Part shown: piece by piece, positions 1 to 8,360 of the stretch
How the letters are laid out: each line of letters opens with the position of its first letter
How positions within the stretch are numbered: position 1 is the stretch's first letter
DNA from: Nitrospina sp.
GTDB lineage: Bacteria > Nitrospinota > Nitrospinia > Nitrospinales > VA-1
Direction of reading: 5' to 3'
Length of the DNA stretch: 64,000 nucleotides
NCBI GenBank assembly: GCA_018697205.1
Contig: JABHTG010000057.1
Location: forward strand, 62,001 to 126,000
Made by a program: the position numbers and the translations under genes
The notes under the pieces: model-generated
Database searches by the model: none
Told to the model about the DNA's origin: nothing
The model's input: only the letters and a program-made list of their open reading frames with translations

Positions 1-241
1 TAACTCCCATAGTTTGAGAATGCAAGTGGGCCCTTTTCATATAGACCCAAGATTTAGCTGACACTTTATCTGCTTTATTTTGACTGCCATTATATTTTTC
101 TCCCAAAACACGGCGGGAATGTTCCTTAAAGGTATCTTTAAAGACCTCTTCGCAACAACCAAATCCAAGCCCCATAATTCCTCCAAACAAGATAGCTATC
201 ATGGCAAAAGCTAATCCTAACTTAATATGTGTAAAATCCAT
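1..241 (-). CDS. Small membrane protein, N-terminal part (runs off left edge)
   Basis: The frame opens with ATG at 241-239 and has no stop before the window edge, so only the first 80 residues are visible. Residues about 7-30 form one hydrophobic glycine-rich segment ending in GLGFGCC, followed directly by a charged stretch and a short RAHLH motif at residues 70-74. I infer a membrane-anchored protein. I do not recognise the family, and the C-terminal part lies outside the window. It is read in the same direction as the carbamoyltransferase gene but is separated from it by 370 bp, so it probably has its own promoter. It is too short to appear as a long open frame; the support is the intact frame, the ATG and the clear hydrophobic segment. 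Confidence 0.6.
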   Translation of the reverse strand, partial: MDFTHIKLGLAFAMIAILFGGIMGLGFGCCEEVFKDTFKEHSRRVLGEKYNGSQNKADKVSAKSWVYMKRAHLHSQTMGV

Positions 242-611
242 TTTAAAAAATTCTATTAGTTACTAAGTTTAGTCTGGCTTAGAACATGTTTCTTTAATTA
301 TAAAGAAAGTATAGCCTGTTGGTGCAATATATTAAAATTCATATTCTTGAACTATTAACTCAACCAAGCTAAAAATTCGAAACCTTCCAAGAACAATAAG
401 GTTTAGACCTTAATAACTAACTCCGAATTTTTTCTCTCCCATTACGCCTTCGTAATATTTAAACTCCACAGAAAAAACCATAGTTTTAAAAATAACCTAC
501 ACCTTATTACTAGTTTTAGAACAATTTATTTTAACTCTTATACCGTAAAATAATTTAATAATTTTTTTTTACAGTTAATTTCATAATAAATAGATTTTAG
601 AGACTTCTAAT
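242..611. other. Intergenic stretch, no gene seen
   Basis: 370 bp of very AT-rich sequence between two minus-strand genes. It should hold the end of the carbamoyltransferase transcript and the promoter of the edge gene. Two short hairpins are visible (about 400-415, TAAGGT pairing with ACCTTA; about 440-455, ATTACG pairing with CGTAAT), but neither has a convincing U-tract, so I do not call a terminator. Confidence 0.5.
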
Positions 612-2459
612 TCAATCCAAATCAAACATTTCGGCATAGTTTTCTGCCAAGTTGCTTGCCTGATTTTCTTTTTTTAATAAACAGTTTCCTATAGCAAGAG
701 CCTCAATGCCAGTCCCCATGAAACAACGAAAGGCATCTGCAGGAGTACAGACAATTGGTTCTCCTCGCACATTGAAACTCGTATTTACCAGCACTGGGCA
801 ACCTGTTAGCGATTTAAATACTGATAGTAACTTATGATAGCGCGGATTGGTTTCCCGATGTACTGTTTGGATTCGAGAGGAATAGTCCACATGCGTTATG
901 GCTGGAAGATCAGAACGTGGTACATTTAATTTGTCTATTCCAAACAACTGCTTATGTTTGTCTGTCATGGGTAATTGATATTTCTTTACAATATCTGCTA
1001 CCAACAACATATAAGGGCTATCTGCATCAAGATCAAACCATTCCGAAACATCTTCCCTCAAGATTGACGGAGCAAATGGCCTGAATGATTCACGAAACTT
1101 GACCTTCAAATTGAGAATCGACTGCATATTTGGCGACCTAGCATCGCCGAGTATAGAGCGCGCTCCAAGTGCACGAGGGCCAAACTCCATCCTTCCTTGA
1201 AACCAACCAACAGCTCCGCCTGCTTTAAGAATTTCAGCACAAGAACGAATCAAATCACCCTCTTTAAGAACGACAAAGTGTGCCCTCAGTCCTTCTAGGC
1301 ATTTAGTAATTTCTTCATTTGAAAAAGCTGGGCCAAGATAACTCCCCTTCATCAAATCAACTAATCCATTTAATGACCTAGGTTTTTCAAGGTGATGGTG
1401 ATACGCTATCAGTGCAGCTCCAAGTGCCCCTCCCGAATCACCGCTTGCGGGCTGAACCCAGAGATGGTCCTGCTCTCCTTCACGAAGTAATTTCCCATTA
1501 GCAACACAGTTCAGCGCTACCCCACCCGCAAGACAAAGATTCTTTTCGCCTGTTTCTTTGATGATTGAGCGAGTAAGCCGAAGAATCACCTCCTCGGTGA
1601 CATGTTGAATAGATGCAGCGATGTCCATATGTTTTTGAGTTAAGCGGGATTCCTCAGATCGAGGAGGAGCACCGAATAAATCATGAAACCTATTATTGGT
1701 CATAGTCAGCCCTGTACAATAATTAAAATAAGAAAGATCAAGTCGGAACGTCCCATCGGCTTTTAGATCAATTAGGTAGTCAAATATACGCTGCGCATAC
1801 TTTGGCTCACCATACGGAGCGAGTCCCATAAGTTTATACTCGCCGGAGTTGACCTTGAAACCAGCATAATAAGTAAAGGCTGAATACAAGAGGCCAAGGG
1901 AGTGGGGAAAATGAATTTCCTTGTGAATCTGTATCTTATTCTCACTTCCTAAAGCAAATGAACTAGTCGCCCATTCGCCAACACCATCCATTGTCAAAAT
2001 AGCTGCGCTGGAAAAAGGGGAAGGGAAGAACGCGCTCGCCGCATGGCTTAAATGATGTTCGGAAAATAAAAGTCTACTTGCTAAATCACCATCAAATCCA
2101 CATTTATGCAGTTCTTCACATATCAATTTTTTCTGAAACAGTTTCTCCTTGAGCCATAGAGGCATGGCTTTTTTGAAGGAGCTAAATCCTTTTGGAGCAA
2201 AAGACACGTAGGTTTCCAGTAAACGTTCGAATTTTAAAAAAGGTTTGTCATAGAAAACCACATAGTCGATTTCTTTAGAGGATATTCCTGTACTCTTCAA
2301 ACAATATTTAATGGCGTTAATAGGAAAACGGTCATCATGCTTTTTCCGAGTAAATCGCTCCTCTTGGACTGCTCTAAGAATCTCACCATCCTGAATGAGT
2401 GCTGCAGCACTATCATGATAATAAGCAGATAGACCGAGAATGCGAATATGTTGGCTCAA
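612..2459 (-). CDS. Carbamoyltransferase, NodU/TobZ/SxtI-like family
   Basis: The 615-residue protein has the full length of the family that moves a carbamoyl group from carbamoyl phosphate, via carbamoyl-AMP, onto a hydroxyl of a sugar or natural product. The N-terminal Kae1-like half carries EHHLSHAAS (residues 134-142, metal-binding histidines) and DGVGEW (158-163). The C-terminal half carries RMEFGPRALGARSI near 425-440 and VNTSFNVRGEP near 560. The start is TTG at 2459-2457, overlapping the TGA of the DUF5989 gene in a four-base TTGA, which suggests translational coupling. With the DUF5989 and SxtJ genes upstream it forms a trio often seen near polysaccharide or exosortase regions. The acceptor is unknown; a glycan hydroxyl fits the rest of the window. 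The family is secure, the substrate is not. Confidence 0.93.
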   Translation of the reverse strand: MSQHIRILGLSAYYHDSAAALIQDGEILRAVQEERFTRKKHDDRFPINAIKYCLKSTGISSKEIDYVVFYDKPFLKFERLLETYVSFAPKGFSSFKKAMPLWLKEKLFQKKLICEELHKCGFDGDLASRLLFSEHHLSHAASAFFPSPFSSAAILTMDGVGEWATSSFALGSENKIQIHKEIHFPHSLGLLYSAFTYYAGFKVNSGEYKLMGLAPYGEPKYAQRIFDYLIDLKADGTFRLDLSYFNYCTGLTMTNNRFHDLFGAPPRSEESRLTQKHMDIAASIQHVTEEVILRLTRSIIKETGEKNLCLAGGVALNCVANGKLLREGEQDHLWVQPASGDSGGALGAALIAYHHHLEKPRSLNGLVDLMKGSYLGPAFSNEEITKCLEGLRAHFVVLKEGDLIRSCAEILKAGGAVGWFQGRMEFGPRALGARSILGDARSPNMQSILNLKVKFRESFRPFAPSILREDVSEWFDLDADSPYMLLVADIVKKYQLPMTDKHKQLFGIDKLNVPRSDLPAITHVDYSSRIQTVHRETNPRYHKLLSVFKSLTGCPVLVNTSFNVRGEPIVCTPADAFRCFMGTGIEALAIGNCLLKKENQASNLAENYAEMFDLD

Positions 2460-2605
2460 AATAATGTATAGATGAAAGGAGCAACGGCAGAACCTTGAGT
2501 CAATACAATTAGTCCTCCCATTAATACGAGAACAAAGATAATGGGTAATAACCAGAACTTCTTGCGCTCAAGAAGGAACTCTAAAAATTCACTTAAAAAT
2601 GACAT
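2456..2605 (-). CDS. DUF5989 small membrane protein (49 aa)
   Basis: A short frame with ATG at 2605-2603 and TGA at 2458-2456 encodes 49 residues. It has an amphipathic charged N-terminus (LLERKKFWLLP near residues 11-21), one membrane segment (about 17-36) and a C-terminus GSAVAPFIYTLF that matches my memory of the DUF5989 family. The stop overlaps the TTG start of the carbamoyltransferase gene, and the SxtJ gene ends 19 bp upstream, so the three are almost certainly one transcript. The gene is easily missed because of its size. Its function is not known; co-occurrence with carbamoyltransferase suggests it helps anchor or assist that enzyme at the membrane (inference). Confidence 0.88.
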   Translation of the reverse strand: MSFLSEFLEFLLERKKFWLLPIIFVLVLMGGLIVLTQGSAVAPFIYTLF

Positions 2606-2624
2606 AATATTTTTTTAATTTAAA

Positions 2625-3041
2625 TTAAAATTGTCTGGTCATAGAACTAGGTTTTGACCCAATAGGATTACGATCAATCCAATAACTCTTAAGTTTAGGT
2701 TTAAATTTAAGATGAAGTGAATCCTTGCCCAAGAGTCTCCGAATAACTGCTATGGGAGTTATAACCAGAAAAAAAATAACTCCAAGGATAATGGGATTGA
2801 CCAATCTACCAAGGAAAAGTCCAAATCTAAACCAAGCCAAATTAAGAGGGCTCAAAACAGAAGGACGCCTCAGGATAACAAGAAAAAGACCAATGGAAAG
2901 TACCAGAAAAATCCACCCTTTAGTATGACCTCCTGATACCAACCACAACCCTAAAGCTAAGAACATGAAAAGAAACACTACCCCGAAAGATCGGTCGGAA
3001 GACACCTTAACTTCTTCTACTCTAGAATAGTTTTCATGCAT
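2625..3041 (-). CDS. SxtJ-family membrane protein
   Basis: The 138-residue protein is named after SxtJ of saxitoxin clusters, a small membrane protein of unknown biochemical role found next to carbamoyltransferases. Hydrophobic segments lie at about 19-36, 41-56 and 76-100, the first two forming a tight hairpin. The C-terminus is basic and hydrophilic. ATG at 3041-3039 is the start; no clear Shine-Dalgarno sequence precedes it. It is the first gene of the SxtJ, DUF5989, carbamoyltransferase operon. The order SxtJ then DUF5989 then carbamoyltransferase is the arrangement I know from other bacteria, and it supports all three calls. Confidence 0.85.
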   Translation of the reverse strand: MHENYSRVEEVKVSSDRSFGVVFLFMFLALGLWLVSGGHTKGWIFLVLSIGLFLVILRRPSVLSPLNLAWFRFGLFLGRLVNPIILGVIFFLVITPIAVIRRLLGKDSLHLKFKPKLKSYWIDRNPIGSKPSSMTRQF

Positions 3042-3345
3042 ATGTTCGCGCTCATAATTATAATTAGCGGTTACTTCTTTAAATTATTTTATAACTAGCT
3101 TTTAAAGTATTGAAGCTTAGTATGTCTATTTTTAGACGCCAAAGCTTATTTATCTACCTCTTAAAGTTATACCACTATTTAAGTTAGTATTTTTAGTTTT
3201 GATCAATGTTTTCAGGAACTCAAGAACTTATAATTTTTTAGCAAGGTATTTTAGGTCAGTTTATGATTAAATCTGTAGAGGGGGTAATCTTCAGCCAGCA
3301 CTTAGAAAAAATCCAGCACTGAGGTTATCGGGAAGTATTAAAAAG
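3042..3345. other. Intergenic stretch, no gene seen
   Basis: 304 bp between tRNA-Ala and the SxtJ gene, both read on the minus strand. It should contain the tRNA transcript end and the promoter of the SxtJ operon. The tRNA is followed on its own strand by a short T-run (plus-strand A-run at 3340-3344), which may aid termination. No open frame of note. Confidence 0.45.
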
Positions 3346-3418
3346 TGGAGCTGACGGGGATCGAACCCGTGACCTCTTGCATGCCATGCAAGCGCGCTCC
3401 CAGCTGCGCCACAGCCCC
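3346..3418 (-). tRNA. tRNA-Ala (anticodon GGC)
   Basis: The minus-strand sequence folds as a standard 73-nt tRNA. The acceptor arms GGGGCTG and CAGCTCC pair with one G-U. The D-arm contains GCGCAGCTGGGAGCGC. The anticodon stem CTTGC/GCAAG encloses a seven-base loop ATGGCAT with anticodon GGC, reading GCC/GCU alanine codons. The T-arm has the GTTCGAT box. The sequence is close to the textbook E. coli tRNA-Ala(GGC). The 3' CCA is not encoded (discriminator A followed by CTT), so it must be added after transcription. Confidence 0.97.
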
Positions 3419-3751
3419 CAATTAATTGAATTTCTTTAAGTTAAAATTTTACCAGCCATATTCTAGCAGAATTAAATGTCAAAAGTGTAATAGAATTTTC
3501 ATCTAAAACTCATGGAGTCAATACCAGCTCTAGATATGCCAAAACTCAACTGAGGCAATCCATAAAATTAACGAAAATTAAATTAACCACATTCTTATAA
3601 ATCGTCACCTAACCTTAATAGAAAACAACTCTTCAGCGCTACTTGCCTTAAACGAACTTAATTATATAATAAAAGAAAATTTTTTTTACAGCTCTGCAAC
3701 TAAATAATTAATTAGATAATTTTTTTCTAAAATTTTAAATGGATATATAGT
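3419..3751. other. Divergent intergenic stretch
   Basis: 333 bp between the minus-strand tRNA and the plus-strand DUF502 gene, very AT-rich. It must carry promoters in both directions; only the candidate tRNA promoter at 3455-3482 can be pointed to. No gene seen. Confidence 0.5.
3455..3482 (-). promoter_or_regulatory. Candidate promoter of tRNA-Ala
   Basis: On the minus strand a perfect TTGACA (3482-3477) is followed after 16 bases by TATGGC (3460-3455), a weak -10, about 36 bases before the tRNA 5' end. Only the -35 is strong, so this is a suggestion from sequence alone. Confidence 0.35.
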
Positions 3752-4405
3752 GTGATAAAAAAATTCAACCGACGCCTTCGAAATATTTTTCTAACTGGTT
3801 TGCTAATCACGGTTCCAATTACTTTAACCATCTTAATTCTCAACTTTCTCTTCAAAAGCCTAGACACATTATCTCCTGTTTTCACTAACTGGTTAATCTT
3901 ACTGGGCGCTCCTCTTCCACAAGGGTATCGTATTCCTTTTCTTGGAATGACCATGACATTGCTTATCGTATTTCTTATTGGCGCAGTGACGACTAATATC
4001 TTTGGAAAAAAAATGCTTTATCTGTGGGAAGGAATTGTTGAAAAAATTCCTTTTGTTCGACGTATCTATAAAGGAACAAAGCAAGTTGTATCTTCGCTTT
4101 CAACAATGGATACATCAGCATTTACCAAAGTAGTACTCATCGAGTTCCCGCGAAAAGGTGCTTACGCAATAGGCTTTGTTACAGGGCAAACCAGCGGAGA
4201 ACTGCTACGTCTTACAAGTAACAAACATATGAAAGTTTTCGTCCCCACTACACCGAATCCAACTTCAGGGTTCATTGTTTTAGCTCATTTCAGCGAACTT
4301 AATGAAATAAACATGACAATCGAAGAAGGTCTCAAATACGTGGTATCAGGGGGAATTGTGTCACCAGAAAAAATAGAAAAATTAACTACAACTTCTAGGG
4401 TATGA
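3752..4405 (+). CDS. DUF502 family membrane protein
   Basis: The 217-residue protein starts at GTG 3752. It has a short basic N-terminus (KKFNRRLRN), a membrane segment at about 12-33, a second at about 64-81, and then a soluble C-terminal domain containing IPFVRRIYKGTKQV and the FVPTTPNPTSGF signature typical of DUF502. The family is widespread in Gram-negative bacteria and in chloroplasts (COV proteins), with no settled biochemical function. The stop codon overlaps the next start in ATGA, so it is translationally coupled to the RluA-type gene. The length is normal for the family. Confidence 0.9.
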   Translation: MIKKFNRRLRNIFLTGLLITVPITLTILILNFLFKSLDTLSPVFTNWLILLGAPLPQGYRIPFLGMTMTLLIVFLIGAVTTNIFGKKMLYLWEGIVEKIPFVRRIYKGTKQVVSSLSTMDTSAFTKVVLIEFPRKGAYAIGFVTGQTSGELLRLTSNKHMKVFVPTTPNPTSGFIVLAHFSELNEINMTIEEGLKYVVSGGIVSPEKIEKLTTTSRV

Positions 4406-5076
4406 CCAAATCTGTCGACAAGGTAATTTATATTGATAATCATATTATAGCCGTTATTAAACCAACTGGACTTTTAACACAAACTGATTTTAACAATGAC
4501 AAGTCTCTAATTAATCAAACGCGTCAATGGATTAAAAAAAAATATCAAAAACCTAATAATATTTTTTTAGGGTTAGTTCACCGTTTAGATAGAAATGTCT
4601 CTGGTGTTGTCCTGTTTGCTCGAACTTCAAAAGCTGCCTCTCGACTTTCCAAGCAATTCCGAGAAGGAACTATAAAAAAATACTATAGATCAATTGTCCT
4701 TGGAAAATTAAAAGAGGTGCGAGGCACGCTCGTGCATCATCTTCGAAAGGAAAAATCTCTTAAAGCCACAGTTTTCCCTAGAGAAACAATTTTTGCTAAA
4801 CGTTCTGAGCTGTCATATGAGGTTATTCATCTTCTAGAAAATGACACTCTTGTAGAAATAATTCTATCGACAGGAAGGTTTCATCAAATTCGCGCGCAGA
4901 TGGCATTCATTGGTCACCCCATAATGGGTGATGTGAAATACGGTGCACCAAAACCTTTACTAAACCAAGAAATTGCTCTATATGCCTGCAAGCTAATTTT
5001 TAATCACCCCATTTCTAATGAAGAAATCACACTCACTGCTCCCGAACCAAAAACTTGGAAGCAGTTTAAGGTATAA
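4402..5076 (+). CDS. RluA-family RNA pseudouridine synthase
   Basis: This enzyme isomerises uridine to pseudouridine in rRNA or tRNA. The 224-residue protein carries the family signature HRLDRNVSG at residues 60-68 with catalytic Asp63, the early motif VIKPTGLLTQ and the later motif TGRFHQIRAQMAFIGHPIMGD. There is no N-terminal S4 RNA-binding domain, as in the short RluA/TruC-like members. It overlaps the DUF502 gene by four bases. The specific RNA target cannot be told from sequence. It ends 44 bp before the convergent RND permease gene. Confidence 0.93.
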   Translation: MTKSVDKVIYIDNHIIAVIKPTGLLTQTDFNNDKSLINQTRQWIKKKYQKPNNIFLGLVHRLDRNVSGVVLFARTSKAASRLSKQFREGTIKKYYRSIVLGKLKEVRGTLVHHLRKEKSLKATVFPRETIFAKRSELSYEVIHLLENDTLVEIILSTGRFHQIRAQMAFIGHPIMGDVKYGAPKPLLNQEIALYACKLIFNHPISNEEITLTAPEPKTWKQFKV

Positions 5077-5120
5077 TATTCTATTAAGGTGGTATTCTGA
5101 AGATACACTAGCGGAAGAGG

Positions 5121-8100
5121 CTAACTTTTCCTTGAGTCCAAGAGAGTATCTTTTACAAGGTCTTCTTTATGAGTGTGATAACCCATGTCCATAAGGAGAG
5201 ATAAAAGAATCGGAACTAAAAAAAGCGTGAATATCGCTGATATCCCCAAACCACCAATTAAAGCAGTACCCATACCTCGATAAAGTTCAGTACCAGCACC
5301 CTCACCTAATGCCAGTGGAATCATCCCAAAAATACTAGAAATAACTGTCATCATAATGGGTCTCAATCTTGTCTCACAAGATTTTAAAAGTGCTTCTCTT
5401 TCGTTCATACCCGATTTTATATTATTAAGCATCTGATGAATAATTAGAATAGCGTTGTTAACAACTATACCGGCAAGAATTACAATTCCTAACTGAGTCA
5501 ATATATCGAATGTAATCCAATTCCAACTTCCAGCAAGAGCCTCTGCATCAGCAACTTTCCATTCTCTAAGAATATCTAAGATATTTTTTCTTTGCAAAAG
5601 ATTATTACCAACAATACCCAAGAATGATCCAGACACTGCCAAAACAACAGTAAGCATTACGATAAGCGGATGTAAAAAAGAAGCAAACAAGGCTACTAAC
5701 AAAAGATAGATAAATCCTACTGCATAATAAAAACTATTCATAAGAGATTTTTGTGTCGATGCAAGTTCATCTGCCGACCCTCCCACACCTAACCCAAAAT
5801 CCTGACCTAAAGTTTGTCTCGCCTTAACTAATTGCTCACTCTCAATTCGATCTATCACCTGTTGCATTGGAAAATCTTTTTTAACCTGAACTCTCAGAAC
5901 GATAGCTCGTTCCTTCTCTATGTGATCGATACGGGCGGGGCCAGAATCAACTTCAATATCAGCTAAGTAACCTAAATGGGTCATCTTATTTTTACGTGTC
6001 CAAATAGGAAGATCCCTATAATCATTTAAACCAACCCTGATTCCTTTTTTTGTCTGTACCAGAACAAAGTCAATAGGTTCTCCTTGATCGTTATATTCAC
6101 CCAAGTATTTGCCTGCATTAAGTGACTCGATAATATCTCCCATTTCATTCATTCCCATATTCAGCCTTGCTGCCTGTTCGCGACGTGGAATAAATCTAAG
6201 CTCAGGGTTCCCAAATTTAAATTCCGGTCTTATTGAATGAACACCTTCACTCCCTGAAAGTTTTTCAATTAAACCTAAAGCGGTATGCTTTAGTTTTAAA
6301 ATATCAGGACCTGTAATTTCTAACTGAAATGTTTTGTCAGCTGAACGAAATATTGGCCTTTGAACTGCAAATGCGAATCTATAGCCAGGAATCTTAAAAA
6401 TATCTTTTCCCATTTCCCTAGCCTTGATAGCCATTTTTACTTCACCACGCTGACCTGAAGCTAGCTCCCTTTTTACGATGGCCCCACCACCATTGAATCG
6501 AGAAGCAAACACAGTGAAATTACGATCTACGTCCTTCATTTCAACAATTTTATTTTCATATGGCTCAAAATATTTCATATTTGTTTCTGCTGGCACCCCA
6601 GCAACCGGTTCAATCAACATAAAAACCATATTAGTATTCCCATAAGGGAGGTAGTCTTTCTTTGGGAGAATAGTAAGGCTCCATAACATTCCTAAGATGA
6701 TCCCACCAACTACTCCAACTTTTCCAATAATCCCCATAGTTGACTTATTCAATAATCGATTCATGAGTCCTCCATATACGTTAACTAGCTTCGAACCAAG
6801 AAGAACTAATGGATGAAATAAGGAGCGATGAAGAAATCCTGGTTCGTACGTTTCTCCAGGATTAAGACGAATCAATAAAGTAGTTAAAGTTGGAATTACA
6901 GTAATAGAGACAATTAGCGACAAAGCGATACTTCCACTAATGGTAATGGCAATATCTCGAAACATTTGACCCGCTTCTTCTTCAATAAAAACGATCGGAA
7001 CAAATACAGCTAGTGTGGTGAGGGTTGAAGCAAGCACTGCACCCCAAACTTCAGCTGCACCATCGTAAGCTGCCTTAAGAGCTCCCTTTCGCATCGTAAG
7101 ATGTCGATAAATATTTTCTAATACAACGATTGAATTATCTACTACCATCCCAACTGCGAATGCCATACCTGCAAGTGAAATGATATTAATACTCCGACCT
7201 AAAATTTTTAAAATAATAAATACAGCCACTAAGGTAACAGGTATACTTATAGCGATAATCAACACAGACCGTATTGACCCCAAAAACAACAGTAGAACTA
7301 CAACAGCTAACATAGCTCCAAGACTAAGATTCGACTTAACCAGTCTCATCGATTCGTCAATATAATCTACATCTTTATAAACAATTTTTAGTTTGAGAGG
7401 AATTCCTCGATTAAGCAATTCTTTGTTTAATTCCTTCACCTTTTTTGCTGCTTCATTACAGGTTTCTACAACATTAGCTCCTGCTTTTCGAATGACACCA
7501 AATCCGTTAGATAGTTCGCCACTAATCCTAACCAGAGAATCAGTTCTCTTATAACTATCTTCCACAACTGCAAAATCTCTAACTCTAATTGTACGATTTC
7601 CATCTCGCCTTATAACGGTTTCCATAATATCACTAGCACTAGAAAATTCTCCTAGCGCACGTACCGTATAAGCTCTCCCTTCTTCATCATGAAATCCTGC
7701 ACGAGTATTCTGGTTTTCATTTCTTAATCGTTTTATAATTTCATCATAAGTAAGTCGCAATCGAGCAATACTATAGGGATTAAATTCAACCCGCATTTCT
7801 CTTTCCTCTCCACCAAAGTGCCAAACATCAGCTATCCCAGTTACTCTCCTCAGTGTTGGAATAATAATGTCTTCTCCAATCTTGAACATATAATTTGGAT
7901 TTATTTTTGGCATTTTCACATCGGGCTTATCAAAAACAATCCACATAATTGGGTTTGAGTTATCAGTAGAAACGCTTTTAAGTGTCGGCTTATCTGAAAG
8001 TACCGGAAGATCCTTGACCTGCTGAAGTTTGTTATTAACATCGATCATCGCAATGTTTTTATCTGTACCCCATTCAAACTCAAGAGTAATCGTACTTAAA

Positions 8101-8360
8101 CCATGCTGACTACGAGAGGTCATTTTTTTCAAACCTTCAACTGAGTCAAGTTGTTCTTCAAGGCGACGTGTGATATTACGCTCTACTTCATTTGGGGATA
8201 AACCAATATATTCCGTTCGGACTTCTATGAGAGGTTTATCAATTGTAGGTGTAAGTTGACGAGGAAGTGTATTAAAGCAAATAACGCCTATCACTGCTAC
8301 GAGGGCCATCACAACAGTAACAGAATGATAGTTACGTATAGATTGGTCGATCAGTTTCAT
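5121..8360 (-). CDS. RND efflux pump inner-membrane permease (AcrB/HAE1 type)
   Basis: The 1079-residue protein is a proton-driven tripartite exporter subunit of normal length with the usual twelve-helix, two-half layout: TM1 near 13-30, TM2-6 about 335-495, TM7 near 545, TM8-12 about 875-1060, and two large periplasmic loops. The TM4 motif reads GMVVDNSIVVLENI, where AcrB has two adjacent aspartates; only the first is kept here. TM10 reads GIVVNNAILII with Asn where AcrB has its relay Lys. Both changes are common in one HAE1-like branch. The ATG overlaps the adaptor gene stop as TAATG. No outer-membrane channel gene lies nearby. The substrate is unknown. Confidence 0.95.
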   Translation of the reverse strand: MKLIDQSIRNYHSVTVVMALVAVIGVICFNTLPRQLTPTIDKPLIEVRTEYIGLSPNEVERNITRRLEEQLDSVEGLKKMTSRSQHGLSTITLEFEWGTDKNIAMIDVNNKLQQVKDLPVLSDKPTLKSVSTDNSNPIMWIVFDKPDVKMPKINPNYMFKIGEDIIIPTLRRVTGIADVWHFGGEEREMRVEFNPYSIARLRLTYDEIIKRLRNENQNTRAGFHDEEGRAYTVRALGEFSSASDIMETVIRRDGNRTIRVRDFAVVEDSYKRTDSLVRISGELSNGFGVIRKAGANVVETCNEAAKKVKELNKELLNRGIPLKLKIVYKDVDYIDESMRLVKSNLSLGAMLAVVVLLLFLGSIRSVLIIAISIPVTLVAVFIILKILGRSINIISLAGMAFAVGMVVDNSIVVLENIYRHLTMRKGALKAAYDGAAEVWGAVLASTLTTLAVFVPIVFIEEEAGQMFRDIAITISGSIALSLIVSITVIPTLTTLLIRLNPGETYEPGFLHRSLFHPLVLLGSKLVNVYGGLMNRLLNKSTMGIIGKVGVVGGIILGMLWSLTILPKKDYLPYGNTNMVFMLIEPVAGVPAETNMKYFEPYENKIVEMKDVDRNFTVFASRFNGGGAIVKRELASGQRGEVKMAIKAREMGKDIFKIPGYRFAFAVQRPIFRSADKTFQLEITGPDILKLKHTALGLIEKLSGSEGVHSIRPEFKFGNPELRFIPRREQAARLNMGMNEMGDIIESLNAGKYLGEYNDQGEPIDFVLVQTKKGIRVGLNDYRDLPIWTRKNKMTHLGYLADIEVDSGPARIDHIEKERAIVLRVQVKKDFPMQQVIDRIESEQLVKARQTLGQDFGLGVGGSADELASTQKSLMNSFYYAVGFIYLLLVALFASFLHPLIVMLTVVLAVSGSFLGIVGNNLLQRKNILDILREWKVADAEALAGSWNWITFDILTQLGIVILAGIVVNNAILIIHQMLNNIKSGMNEREALLKSCETRLRPIMMTVISSIFGMIPLALGEGAGTELYRGMGTALIGGLGISAIFTLFLVPILLSLLMDMGYHTHKEDLVKDTLLDSRKS

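Noticed and set aside
400-455. Hairpins between the edge gene and the carbamoyltransferase
   Set aside because: Stems of six bases without a U-tract in AT-rich DNA are too weak to call terminators.
2725-2928. 67-residue plus-strand frame opposite SxtJ
   Set aside because: It is an antisense shadow: very basic, no family likeness, no ribosome-binding site, and the opposite strand carries a recognised gene.
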